The notes under the pieces: generated by a model
Told to the model about the DNA's origin: nothing
Databases searched by the model: none
What the model saw: only the letters and a program-made list of their open reading frames with translations
Shown here: positions 6,395 through 13,132 of the stretch, in pieces
How positions within the stretch are numbered: position 1 is the first letter of the stretch
How the letters are laid out: each line of letters starts with the position of its first letter
Origin: PeH17 sp964414925
Lineage (GTDB): Bacteria > Bacillota > Clostridia > Christensenellales > CAG-138
Direction: 5' to 3'
NCBI GenBank assembly: GCA_964414925.1
Contig: CAYPXV010000036.1
Span: 1 to 13,527 of the forward strand
DNA length: 13,527 bases
Position numbers and translations under genes: made by a program

Positions 6395-7756
6395 TCAGTT
6401 TAAGCCCATGGATACACGGAGAACGCCTACTGCATCGGCGAGGTTAACGCTACCGTCACGGTTGAAGTCTGCGATATCGGGGTTATCAATGGAATAGATA
6501 CCCATAGCGACACGGGCGATGATAACAGCATCTTCACCTGTCAATGCGCCGTCGTTGTTTACGTCACCGTAGAGGGTGGGAGTATCGCCGTTTTGAGTGA
6601 AGCGAGCATAGAGTTCGGTAACATCGAGTTCGATATCCGGTCCGAGGTAAAGTCTGAGGTCGTTGGAAACGAGTTCACCATCCTTATCGTACCAGCCGAG
6701 GAACTGGCTGCCGTCTGCGGGGGTAGCAACGGCAGTGATGCGGTTCTCCCAATAGTTGGTATCAACATATTCGCGAATCCAGTCTGTGCCGACATAACCG
6801 CTACCCTGAGCATACAGGTCGATATCAATTGAAAGACCGGATGCAATGCAGTGCCAATTGAGCTCTGTCAATCTTGCGTCATAGCAGCGGAGCTTTTCTA
6901 TACGACTTGCATTTGTCATATCGAGTTCGCTGATAAGAGTATTATCGCAGAAAAGTCTCTGGAGATTGGGAGCGTAGTTAAGATCAAGCTCGGAAACATT
7001 TGTGCTGTCGCAGAAAAGATCCGTAAGCATATTGTTGTGGCTGATATCCAGTTCGGTGATATTTGTACCGCTAAGTCTCAAATCCATCAGCATCGGGTTG
7101 TTGGACAGATCGATTTCGCTGATGTTGGTATCTTCACATCTGAGCTGTCTGAGGTTCGGATACAGAGTAGCATCAAATTCCGAAATGGGGTTATTGTAGC
7201 AGTGATACTGGCTCAGTCCGCCCAAGCCGGAGAACTGAACTTCACTGAGGTTATTGTTTTCGCACCAAAGCAAACCAAGTCTGGGGCAATTGGAAACAAC
7301 GAATGTGGTGAGCTGATTATCCGCCGCACACATTTCTTCGAGTTTCGGGCAGTCGCTTACAACGACCGACGTAAGGGAGTTTTCAGCCAAACCGATTGAT
7401 ATGACTTCTCTCAAACCGGAAAGGTTGAGTTCGCCTACCAAATTGCGTTCGGGATACCAATATGCACTGAATGAAATGTATTCAATGTATTTCATTCCGG
7501 AATAGGACTCTACCCATGTAACACCATACCATGATGTGGGGTCGTCGGGGTTGTAATATTCGTTAAGCTGCTGACCGTTCTTTACGCCTGCGGAGTTGGT
7601 TTGTTCCAAATAAGCAAGCAACTGATTGTAATCAGTTTCGGAGTAGCCGTAAGGCGCACTGTGCGGGGTCAATACTTCGGCAGCGATTTGCATCGGAAGT
7701 GCCGAAACGGTCACAATCATCATTGCGACGAGCATCATTGAGATAATCTTCTTCAT
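6395..7756 (-). CDS. Secreted leucine-rich-repeat protein with type I dockerin
   Basis: The protein has 453 residues. The ATG at 7756 follows a strong GGGAGG site and begins a signal peptide (about 1-26, probable cleavage after IAA). A mixed region (27-105) leads into nine leucine-rich repeats of exactly 21 residues each (106-294), with a partial tenth. Most units follow the pattern xLxELDLSxxPxLxxLxCxxx, with cysteine common near the end of the unit. A repeat of InlB-like type with a GWYDKDG segment (about 337-388) follows, then a type I dockerin (396-453) with calcium loops GDVNNDG and DFNRDG. Its C-terminal run RVSMGLN is the same as in the neighbouring dockerin protein. By family knowledge the repeats bind protein or glycan and the dockerin attaches to a cohesin, so this is probably a scaffold-borne adhesion or substrate-binding module without an evident catalytic domain. 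Confidence 0.88.
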   Translation of the reverse strand: MKKIISMMLVAMMIVTVSALPMQIAAEVLTPHSAPYGYSETDYNQLLAYLEQTNSAGVKNGQQLNEYYNPDDPTSWYGVTWVESYSGMKYIEYISFSAYWYPERNLVGELNLSGLREVISIGLAENSLTSVVVSDCPKLEEMCAADNQLTTFVVSNCPRLGLLWCENNNLSEVQFSGLGGLSQYHCYNNPISEFDATLYPNLRQLRCEDTNISEIDLSNNPMLMDLRLSGTNITELDISHNNMLTDLFCDSTNVSELDLNYAPNLQRLFCDNTLISELDMTNASRIEKLRCYDARLTELNWHCIASGLSIDIDLYAQGSGYVGTDWIREYVDTNYWENRITAVATPADGSQFLGWYDKDGELVSNDLRLYLGPDIELDVTELYARFTQNGDTPTLYGDVNNDGALTGEDAVIIARVAMGIYSIDNPDIADFNRDGSVNLADAVGVLRVSMGLN

Positions 7757-7780
7757 CTTGTTCCTCCCAGAACTGTATTT

Positions 7781-7839
7781 GTTGCGTATACTACACAACA
7801 TCTTGTCTTTAGTATAAACATTGGGTTTCCTTGTGTCAA
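7781..7839 (-). promoter_or_regulatory. Consensus sigma-A promoter and 5'-end hairpin of the leucine-rich-repeat gene
   Basis: On the minus strand a perfect -35 box TTGACA (7839-7834) and a -10 box TATACT (7816-7811) are 17 bases apart, so transcription should start near 7804 and be strong. The RNA then folds almost at once: GTTGTGTA (7799-7792) pairs with TACGCAAC (7788-7781) with one wobble and a 3-base loop. A 5'-end stem-loop of this kind can lengthen mRNA life. Confidence 0.75.
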
Positions 7840-8094
7840 GTATATCATTTTATTTTAGTCCTACAAATTTCAAGAATCGAATTTCCGTTTTCGCCGACAC
7901 AAATCCCGATAGAATTTATAAATCAAATCGGGCTATTAGCCATCTCCATTACCGAAAAATTTAAGGTACAACTTTCTTGCCGTATACCTTGCAAAATAAG
8001 TCTTTTACCCTGTTTAAAAAAAGGATACAAAATGTTGACTTCTGTCTTAAAAAACTCTGATAGTCCAAATTATTAAGAAATATTAACATATCAC
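7840..8094. other. Gene-free divergent intergenic region
   Basis: This stretch separates the divergent dockerin and TIR transcription units. It is AT-rich. A plus-strand open frame (7831-8076) lacks a ribosome binding site and overlaps the minus-strand promoter, so I do not call it. A weak 6-bp inverted repeat, CCCGAT (7905-7910) with ATCGGG (7927-7932), is the only structure seen; it has no clear role. Confidence 0.5.
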
Positions 8095-8123
8095 TTGCAA
8101 AAAAGATTGGATTATGGTACAAA
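8095..8123 (+). promoter_or_regulatory. Putative promoter of the TIR-SPFH operon
   Basis: A -35 box TTGCAA (8095-8100) and a weaker -10 box TACAAA (8118-8123) are 17 bases apart, with TGG before the -10 (extended -10 type). Transcription would start near 8130, about 32 bases before the chosen ATG. No operator repeat is evident. Confidence 0.45.
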
Positions 8124-8161
8124 TAAATGAGGAAAAAAATTAGTCTATGGGAGTAATTAAT

Positions 8162-10156
8162 ATGGCAGTGATAGAATGTAGCCGTTGTGGCGGTCAGTTG
8201 GATGTAAACTCGAATATGTCAATCGGCACCTGTAAATTCTGCGGTTCGATTATAACGATTCCGAGGGAAGCTGAGAAGAAGAGTAATTTATACAACCGTG
8301 CAAACTATCTGCGCCGAGCCAATGAATTTGACAAGGCAGAGGAAATGTACGAAGACATCTTAAAAGAGGACAACTGCGATGCCGAAGCGCACTGGGGGCT
8401 GTTGATGTGCCGTTACGGTATTGAATATGTGGAGGACCCGGATAGCGGCGAAAGAATCCCCACCTGTCACAGAACCGAAAGGGACTCCGTTTTCACGCAA
8501 CCGAGTTATTTAGCCGCCATGGAATACGGAACCGAGCAACAAAAGGAAATCTACCGTGACCAAGCCGAGCGTATTGACGTAATCCAGCAGAAAATATTAA
8601 AAATTGCAGACCAAGAAGCGCCCTATGACGTTTTCATCTGTTATAAACAGACCGACGACGTAACGGGCGAGCGCACACCCGACAGCTTTATCGGTGAAGA
8701 TTTGTATTACGAGCTTACCAAGGCAGGATATAAGGTATTCTTCGCCCAGCAGTCACTCCGACCCGGCACGGACTATGAGCCCTATATCTTTTCCGCACTG
8801 TACAGTGCAAAGGTTCTTCTTGTAGTTGCGACAAATCCCAACTATGTCAATGCCGTTTGGGTACGCAACGAGTGGAGTCGTTTTCTTGCCATGATGAAAA
8901 AGGATTCTGCTAAGAATATCATTCCCGTTTATAAAGACATGAGTCCCTACGAATTTCCCAAAGCACTGGGACGATTTCATGCTATGGACGTTTCACGTCT
9001 CGGTTTTCTTCAGGATGTTCGTGACGGCATTAATCGCATAATCCGCAAACCCGAAACCACTCCGGCGTCAAACGGCGAAAAGCAGAACAGCGATGTGACT
9101 GCGCTCATTAAAAGAGCATATCTGTTCCTTGAGGATAAGGATATGCTTAGCGCAAAAACCTATTTCAACAGAGCCCTTGATAAATCGCCCGAGGAAGGTT
9201 CGGCATATTGGGGACTTATGCTTATTGATTTTAATGTTACAAGCAATAAGTCTATTTCCGCTATGTCCGTTGACCTGTCTCAAAACGGCAATTACCAAAA
9301 GGCGATACGTTTCGGCACGGACAAAGAGATTAACGAATATTCCGCCATATGCAAGCAGTGCCTGCAAAACATCCGCAGGGATAATGAGGAGAAAGCACTG
9401 AAGGAAAGGCTTGCCGCAGAAAAGGAACAGCGCAGACAGCTTTATCATAAGAAGTTTGAAGCACTGAAGAAGAAATACGTCGAACGTGATGCCGATGCCG
9501 ATGCTATCTTTAAGACCTGGCATGAGCTTGATACACAAACACGTGAAGCAAGAAGGATCTATGATTCTACCGGCGGTATAAAGCCCTTTAATAAAAAGGT
9601 TTTCTGGATATCTCTGTTGGCACTGATTCTTCCGTTCCTGCTCATTCATTACGCAGCCGTTAATCCGCAGGTTCTTGAAAACGAGACCGTATCCACCGTC
9701 GCTGTTATCGTCCTTGCAATCCCGCTTATTGCGGTTATAGGCATACTGATTTATGCTATTGTTTCCATATTTGTCGATGAAAAAGGCTGTTTTTCGTGGA
9801 TAGGAATAATCGTCGGTGCATTCTCCGTCGGCGGCGGTATTGCAACCGGACTTATGGAACTGTTTTCCGAATACGCAGGCAAGGGCTATCCGCCGTATCA
9901 TCTTATCCCCGTTGCAGTCGGTGTAATACTTATTGCGTGGCAGATAACCCGCAGTGTTCGTAACAAGACACGCAGAAAACATATTTGCGACCTGTACGAT
10001 GATTATCTTGCCAAGAAGAATCTGTCGGAGAAGGAATGGAAAAAAGTGGAGCAAAGAGCATATGAGGAGCTTAGAGCATTGAACGAACAAAATACCGAGT
10101 TCGGCGCAGAATTGCATAAGGACTCCGAACTTTTTCAGGTAAAAGGAGATAAATAA
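8162..10156 (+). CDS. TIR-domain membrane protein with zinc ribbon and TPR-like segments
   Basis: The protein has 664 residues. The ATG at 8162 follows GGGAG at 8 bases; the in-frame ATG at 8147 has a poorer site. Domains in order: a zinc ribbon with CxxC pairs at Cys6/9 and Cys24/27; a TPR-like segment ending in AHWGL (about 40-85); a TIR domain (155-295) opening with YDVFICYK and carrying Trp233-Val-Arg-Asn-Glu237, where the glutamate matches the catalytic residue of NAD-cleaving TIR enzymes; a second TPR-like segment ending in AYWGL (about 313-355); a charged helical, likely coiled-coil stretch (about 400-470); four membrane spans (about 481-497, 510-537, 544-566, 580-597); and a charged cytoplasmic tail. 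TIR proteins of this type are common in gut Firmicutes but poorly understood. The gene leads an operon, one base before an SPFH gene. Likely a membrane-tethered NADase or signalling TIR; activity is not shown. Confidence 0.85.
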   Translation: MAVIECSRCGGQLDVNSNMSIGTCKFCGSIITIPREAEKKSNLYNRANYLRRANEFDKAEEMYEDILKEDNCDAEAHWGLLMCRYGIEYVEDPDSGERIPTCHRTERDSVFTQPSYLAAMEYGTEQQKEIYRDQAERIDVIQQKILKIADQEAPYDVFICYKQTDDVTGERTPDSFIGEDLYYELTKAGYKVFFAQQSLRPGTDYEPYIFSALYSAKVLLVVATNPNYVNAVWVRNEWSRFLAMMKKDSAKNIIPVYKDMSPYEFPKALGRFHAMDVSRLGFLQDVRDGINRIIRKPETTPASNGEKQNSDVTALIKRAYLFLEDKDMLSAKTYFNRALDKSPEEGSAYWGLMLIDFNVTSNKSISAMSVDLSQNGNYQKAIRFGTDKEINEYSAICKQCLQNIRRDNEEKALKERLAAEKEQRRQLYHKKFEALKKKYVERDADADAIFKTWHELDTQTREARRIYDSTGGIKPFNKKVFWISLLALILPFLLIHYAAVNPQVLENETVSTVAVIVLAIPLIAVIGILIYAIVSIFVDEKGCFSWIGIIVGAFSVGGGIATGLMELFSEYAGKGYPPYHLIPVAVGVILIAWQITRSVRNKTRRKHICDLYDDYLAKKNLSEKEWKKVEQRAYEELRALNEQNTEFGAELHKDSELFQVKGDK

Positions 10157-10157
10157 A

Positions 10158-11426
10158 ATGTCCATCATCGATAAGAATAACTCAGGTTCTCCTATTATAG
10201 GTAACTACAAAAAGAACGAAACGCCCATCATAAAATATGAGGGCCCGAACGACGTGTTCGTGTGGAAACATCCGGCGGAGGATTTCTACACCGGTGCGCA
10301 GCTTATAGTACACGAGTCCCAAGAGGTAATCTTTTTCAGAAACGGTCAGGCTCTTGACCTATTCACCTCGGGACGTCATGTACTCGAAACCGAAAATCTG
10401 CCCCTGCTTAACCGTATCTTACGCAAACCGTTTAACGGCAAGACGCCGTTCCATGCCGAACTCTACTATATAAACAAAGTCACTTGTATGGACATCCTCT
10501 GGGGTACAGCTCAACCCCTTCTTGTCCAAGACCCCGTTTATAACATCATCCTCCCCGTTCGTGCAAACGGTCAGTTCGCCATCCGAGTGGTTGACAGCCG
10601 TAAGCTTCTGTTAAAACTTGTTGGCACTATCAGCGGATTTTCCAAGGATACACTCATTACGTACTTCCGTGGTATGCTTATGACACGCATCCGTGACTGT
10701 ATAGCAAAAAAGATGGTTGGCGATAAATTGAGCTTTATGGATATTCAGGCAAATCTCAATGACATATCCGACAGTCTCAAATTTCAAATGACTCCCGAGT
10801 TTGACGAATACGGGCTTGAACTTGTAAATTTCTTCATCAATGCCATAACCATTCCCGAAGACAATGCGGATTATGTTCGTATCCGCACCGCCCTTGCAGG
10901 TTCTACCGAACGTGAAATCCTTGCCCGCGGTAAGCGTGCCGAGATGGATGCAATGGGTTACACCTATCAGCAGAAGCGCACCTTCGACGTACTTGAACGT
11001 GCCGTTGCCAACGAAGGCATCAGCTCCGGCATTATGAATGCAGGTATGGGAATGTCCGTAGGCATGGGTGTCGGCACTATGGTAGGCGGTGCAATGAACA
11101 GTGCAATGCAAAATAATCTCGGTGTTAATCTTTCTCAGCCTCAAAGTCAGACGACCGATACTTCCGTACAAAGTGGCGTAACCGTAAAGCAATGTGCAAA
11201 ATGCGGTGCCGATCTTCTTTCCGACGCAAAGTTCTGTCCGGAGTGCGGCGAAAAGGTCATAGAAATAAAAGAGGGACATGTTATCTGTCCCAAGTGTGGA
11301 AACCAAGTGCCCAAAGCTAAATTCTGTCTTGAATGTGGTCATCCGCTTGTAAATAAATGCCCCGAGTGCGGATTCGAACTTCCCGACGGTGCTAAGTTCT
11401 GCCTGAACTGCGGTCATAAAATGTAA
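10158..11426 (+). CDS. SPFH-domain protein with three C-terminal zinc ribbons (YdjI / 'virion core protein' family)
   Basis: The protein has 422 residues. The ATG at 10158 lies one base after the TIR stop and uses an AAAGGAG site inside the TIR gene, so translation is coupled. An SPFH (band 7) domain of the kind found in B. subtilis YdjI fills about residues 20-285; a Gly/Met-rich segment (290-320) and a Ser/Gln/Thr linker (323-342) follow. The tail holds three zinc ribbons with cysteine sets 346/349/360/363, 377/380/390/393 and 401/404/415/418. There is no membrane span, so the protein probably associates peripherally and oligomerises. In YdjI-type loci such proteins are linked to PspA-like membrane-stress proteins and zinc-ribbon partners. 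Here the partner is a TIR protein that also has a zinc ribbon, so a shared membrane platform is likely by inference. No PspA homologue is visible in the window. Confidence 0.87.
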   Translation: MSIIDKNNSGSPIIGNYKKNETPIIKYEGPNDVFVWKHPAEDFYTGAQLIVHESQEVIFFRNGQALDLFTSGRHVLETENLPLLNRILRKPFNGKTPFHAELYYINKVTCMDILWGTAQPLLVQDPVYNIILPVRANGQFAIRVVDSRKLLLKLVGTISGFSKDTLITYFRGMLMTRIRDCIAKKMVGDKLSFMDIQANLNDISDSLKFQMTPEFDEYGLELVNFFINAITIPEDNADYVRIRTALAGSTEREILARGKRAEMDAMGYTYQQKRTFDVLERAVANEGISSGIMNAGMGMSVGMGVGTMVGGAMNSAMQNNLGVNLSQPQSQTTDTSVQSGVTVKQCAKCGADLLSDAKFCPECGEKVIEIKEGHVICPKCGNQVPKAKFCLECGHPLVNKCPECGFELPDGAKFCLNCGHKM

Positions 11427-11438
11427 GGAGATGATTTT

Positions 11439-12185
11439 ATGAAATTTAATTCTTCAATGAAAAAAGCAAGCATCGGCTTTGCCGCTGCGCTGGTAATTCT
11501 ACTTATAATCGCCCTCTTGATTTTTAATCCCAATGGCGGTTTCTTCTGGGTCAGTGCTTTATTTCTCTTTCTCGGCTATGCCGCCATTTACACTACGGTA
11601 ATGTTCTACCTGTATGACGGTAAGGCTTCATTCAGAGAATATCCTGCAAACTACCCCCTTATCCATGTTGCCGTCTGTTACAGCATAGTCCAAATTGTAA
11701 TGGTCGTTATCGTCTCATTAATCAATTCCGCTTTAAGTGGCGGCGTGAATATGCGTATCTATTGGGCGATTGAACTGGCTCTGCTGCTCGTTTTCGGTAT
11801 CAGCTACGTTGTGCATAACAGTGCCCGACGCTATTCGATTAATCTTGAAACGAAAACAAAGGCTAAGGTCAATGCCATTCGTATGATGAATGACAAATGC
11901 ATGAGCATTCAGCAGTTGGTTCAACAACTTCCTGCCGAAATTCGTGACGATGCCGCCCGTCAAGTCCTCACTATGGCGGAAAAGATTCGCTACTCCGACC
12001 CCATGTCCCACGAAAGCCTTGCAAATATGGATTATGACATCGAAAAAGGTATCGATAAGGTTGGTGCCGAGGTTCAAAACCTCCTAACAAATAACTCCAT
12101 TGACGTTGAAAATCTCCGTCGAGAAATTCAAAACGTCAATAACCTCATCGATTCACGAAACAATCGTGTCAAAATCCTTAAATAA
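11439..12185 (+). CDS. Four-span membrane protein with helical cytoplasmic tail, third gene of the TIR-SPFH operon
   Basis: The protein has 248 residues. The ATG at 11439 follows AAGGAG at 8 bases and lies 12 bases after the SPFH stop, so it is the third gene of the operon. Four hydrophobic spans are visible (about 10-29, 35-57, 73-98 and 106-126), followed by a soluble, mostly helical tail (127-248). The end of the tail, rich in Asn, Glu, Leu and Arg (about 200-245), has the look of a coiled coil. There is no signal peptide beyond the first span and no catalytic motif that I recognise. I cannot assign a family. Its place suggests a membrane partner or anchor for the SPFH scaffold or the TIR protein; this is inference from the operon only. 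Confidence 0.8.
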   Translation: MKFNSSMKKASIGFAAALVILLIIALLIFNPNGGFFWVSALFLFLGYAAIYTTVMFYLYDGKASFREYPANYPLIHVAVCYSIVQIVMVVIVSLINSALSGGVNMRIYWAIELALLLVFGISYVVHNSARRYSINLETKTKAKVNAIRMMNDKCMSIQQLVQQLPAEIRDDAARQVLTMAEKIRYSDPMSHESLANMDYDIEKGIDKVGAEVQNLLTNNSIDVENLRREIQNVNNLIDSRNNRVKILK

Positions 12186-12197
12186 CCCAATCTCCCT

Positions 12198-12230
12198 AAG
12201 CTGCCGATTCCGTCGGTAGCTTTTTTATTT
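12198..12230 (+). terminator. Rho-independent terminator of the TIR-SPFH operon
   Basis: AGCTGCCGA (12199-12207) pairs with TCGGTAGCT (12213-12221) with one G-T wobble around a TTCCG loop and is followed by six T and further T-rich sequence. It sits 13 bases after the last stop of the operon and fixes its end. Confidence 0.9.
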
Positions 12231-12306
12231 CGAAAATCCCGAAAACAACCTTAATTGTCCTTCAATTATAAAATGAACATAGTTGATCGTTCGCAAATTT
12301 AAATAC

Positions 12307-12335
12307 TTGAATCCTGAACGAAAATGTGGTATAAA
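12307..12335 (+). promoter_or_regulatory. Orphan sigma-A type promoter in the intergenic region
   Basis: A -35 box TTGAAT (12307-12312) and a -10 box TATAAA (12330-12335) are exactly 17 bases apart, with TGG before the -10 (extended -10). No annotated plus-strand gene follows; the predicted start near 12342 lies about 40 bases before a strong hairpin. Confidence 0.5.
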
Positions 12336-12341
12336 GACCTT

Positions 12342-12428
12342 GGATTCATTTAAACAATGAAGACATTCCTTATTTTTCGGGACAGAGCTTCTGTGACTTG
12401 CGCTTTGCATTGTCATGGAAGCTCTTTC
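12342..12428 (+). ncRNA. Candidate small RNA of about 85 bases ending in a long hairpin
   Basis: Downstream of the orphan promoter, AGAGCTTCTGTGAC (12384-12397) pairs with GTCATGGAAGCTCT (12412-12425) along 14 bp with two wobbles, and the stem is followed by TTTCC, a weak terminator tail. A transcript from about 12342 to 12428 would be a short leader plus this hairpin. A 25-codon open frame (12357-12434, starting MKTFLIF) lies inside but has no ribosome binding site. No known RNA family is recognised; the stretch could also be a repeat element. Confidence 0.3.
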
Positions 12429-12465
12429 CATTGAGCAAAAAGTAGCGGTATAACCATTAATAATT

Positions 12466-12514
12466 AAAAGGATACTGTCGCTTTACGAATCAAAATCGGT
12501 AAAGCGACAGTGTC
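12466..12514 (-). terminator. Terminator of the TM2 operon (minus strand)
   Basis: A perfect 13-bp inverted repeat (12474-12486 with 12499-12511), extended to 16 bp with one wobble, forms a hairpin whose minus-strand exit is C followed by TTTTAATTATTAA (12469 downward). This is a good intrinsic terminator for transcripts coming from the gene that ends at 12644, although about 130 bases past it. A short CGGC/GCCG hairpin (12514-12525) adjoins it. Confidence 0.6.
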
Positions 12515-12525
12515 GGCAAAAGCCG

Positions 12526-12643
12526 TGTCGAGGTTGTTTATAAGACAAAGAAAATTTTTAAATTCAAACTTTAATTTTATTAGATTTCCCGACCAGCTTT
12601 TTTGATAATTACGGTCTAACGGAATGAATATTTTCGGAAACTT
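12526..12643. other. AT-rich spacer without a gene
   Basis: Together with the flanking hairpins this completes a gene-poor stretch from 12231 to 12643. I see no ribosome binding site, tRNA or repeat in it. On the minus strand it would be the 3' untranslated part of the TM2 operon message. Confidence 0.5.
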
Positions 12644-13072
12644 TTAATCGTTCTTACCGCACGTCCAACGAAGACCTTTAATTACTGCTATAAGGGAAAG
12701 TACAATTCCAAAAAATATCTTAGCCACAAATAACATCTCGTCATTATGATGCCAAACATCATCGCAATATATCTTCATTGTGATAAAGAATCCTATTATT
12801 GAAACATCAACCAATATTAATCCTACAATTCTCTTATCGGTCATTAAGTACATTTCAGAACATAACTTATAAAGACCTATTGTTCCACACACAAGCGAGA
12901 ATGCACCGAAAATAATCGTGAAAAATTCATGTGGCGTCAATCCATCTTCAAAGTCATAATAATATCTACTAATCAGCCCTGTTCTATCATCAGCGTAAGT
13001 TTTGAAGGAATAAAACAGTCCCAGTACTGCTAGCACAACTAATATCAGCCCTACAATTTGCTTCGTAGTCAT
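12644..13072 (-). CDS. Small four-span membrane protein built from an internal duplication
   Basis: The protein has 142 residues. The ATG at 13072 follows an ideal AAGGAGG site. Residues 1-76 and 77-142 are two copies of one unit: each opens MTxKxIVGLILV (1-12 and 77-88), continues to GxFxxxKxYxDD (18-29 and 94-105, a constant offset of 76), and ends with a second hydrophobic span and a GLxxxC-like close. Each unit has two membrane spans with a short acidic or polar loop between them, giving four spans in all. I recognise no family and no catalytic motif. The gene lies 60 bases downstream of the TM2 gene on the same strand with no clear promoter between, so the two are probably co-transcribed. 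The role is unknown. Confidence 0.75.
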   Translation of the reverse strand: MTTKQIVGLILVVLAVLGLFYSFKTYADDRTGLISRYYYDFEDGLTPHEFFTIIFGAFSLVCGTIGLYKLCSEMYLMTDKRIVGLILVDVSIIGFFITMKIYCDDVWHHNDEMLFVAKIFFGIVLSLIAVIKGLRWTCGKND

Positions 13073-13132
13073 ATCATACCTCCTTTCTAAGTTTAAATTT
13101 CTTCTTCTTTGTCTACTGTTCCTTAGCTATGA

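Noticed and set aside
6851..7399. 182-codon plus-strand open frame
   Set aside because: It is opposite the leucine-rich repeats; its regular pattern only mirrors the 63-base repeat period.
7831..8076. 81-codon plus-strand open frame
   Set aside because: It has no ribosome binding site, overlaps the promoter of the divergent gene, and shows no protein-like features.
9068..10168. 366-codon minus-strand open frame
   Set aside because: It is the reverse complement of the TIR gene's TPR and membrane part; its cysteine-rich composition and lack of a start site mark it as a shadow.
10611..11417. 268-codon minus-strand open frame
   Set aside because: It is a shadow of the SPFH gene, including its zinc ribbons, without a start site.
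10158..11426. Viral or prophage origin suggested by the 'virion core protein' name of the family
   Set aside because: The name comes from a distant poxvirus similarity; the SPFH domain, zinc ribbons and operon context point to a cellular membrane protein, and no phage genes are present.
12225..12431. 68-codon minus-strand open frame
   Set aside because: It lacks a ribosome binding site and spans a hairpin, a promoter and part of a terminator.
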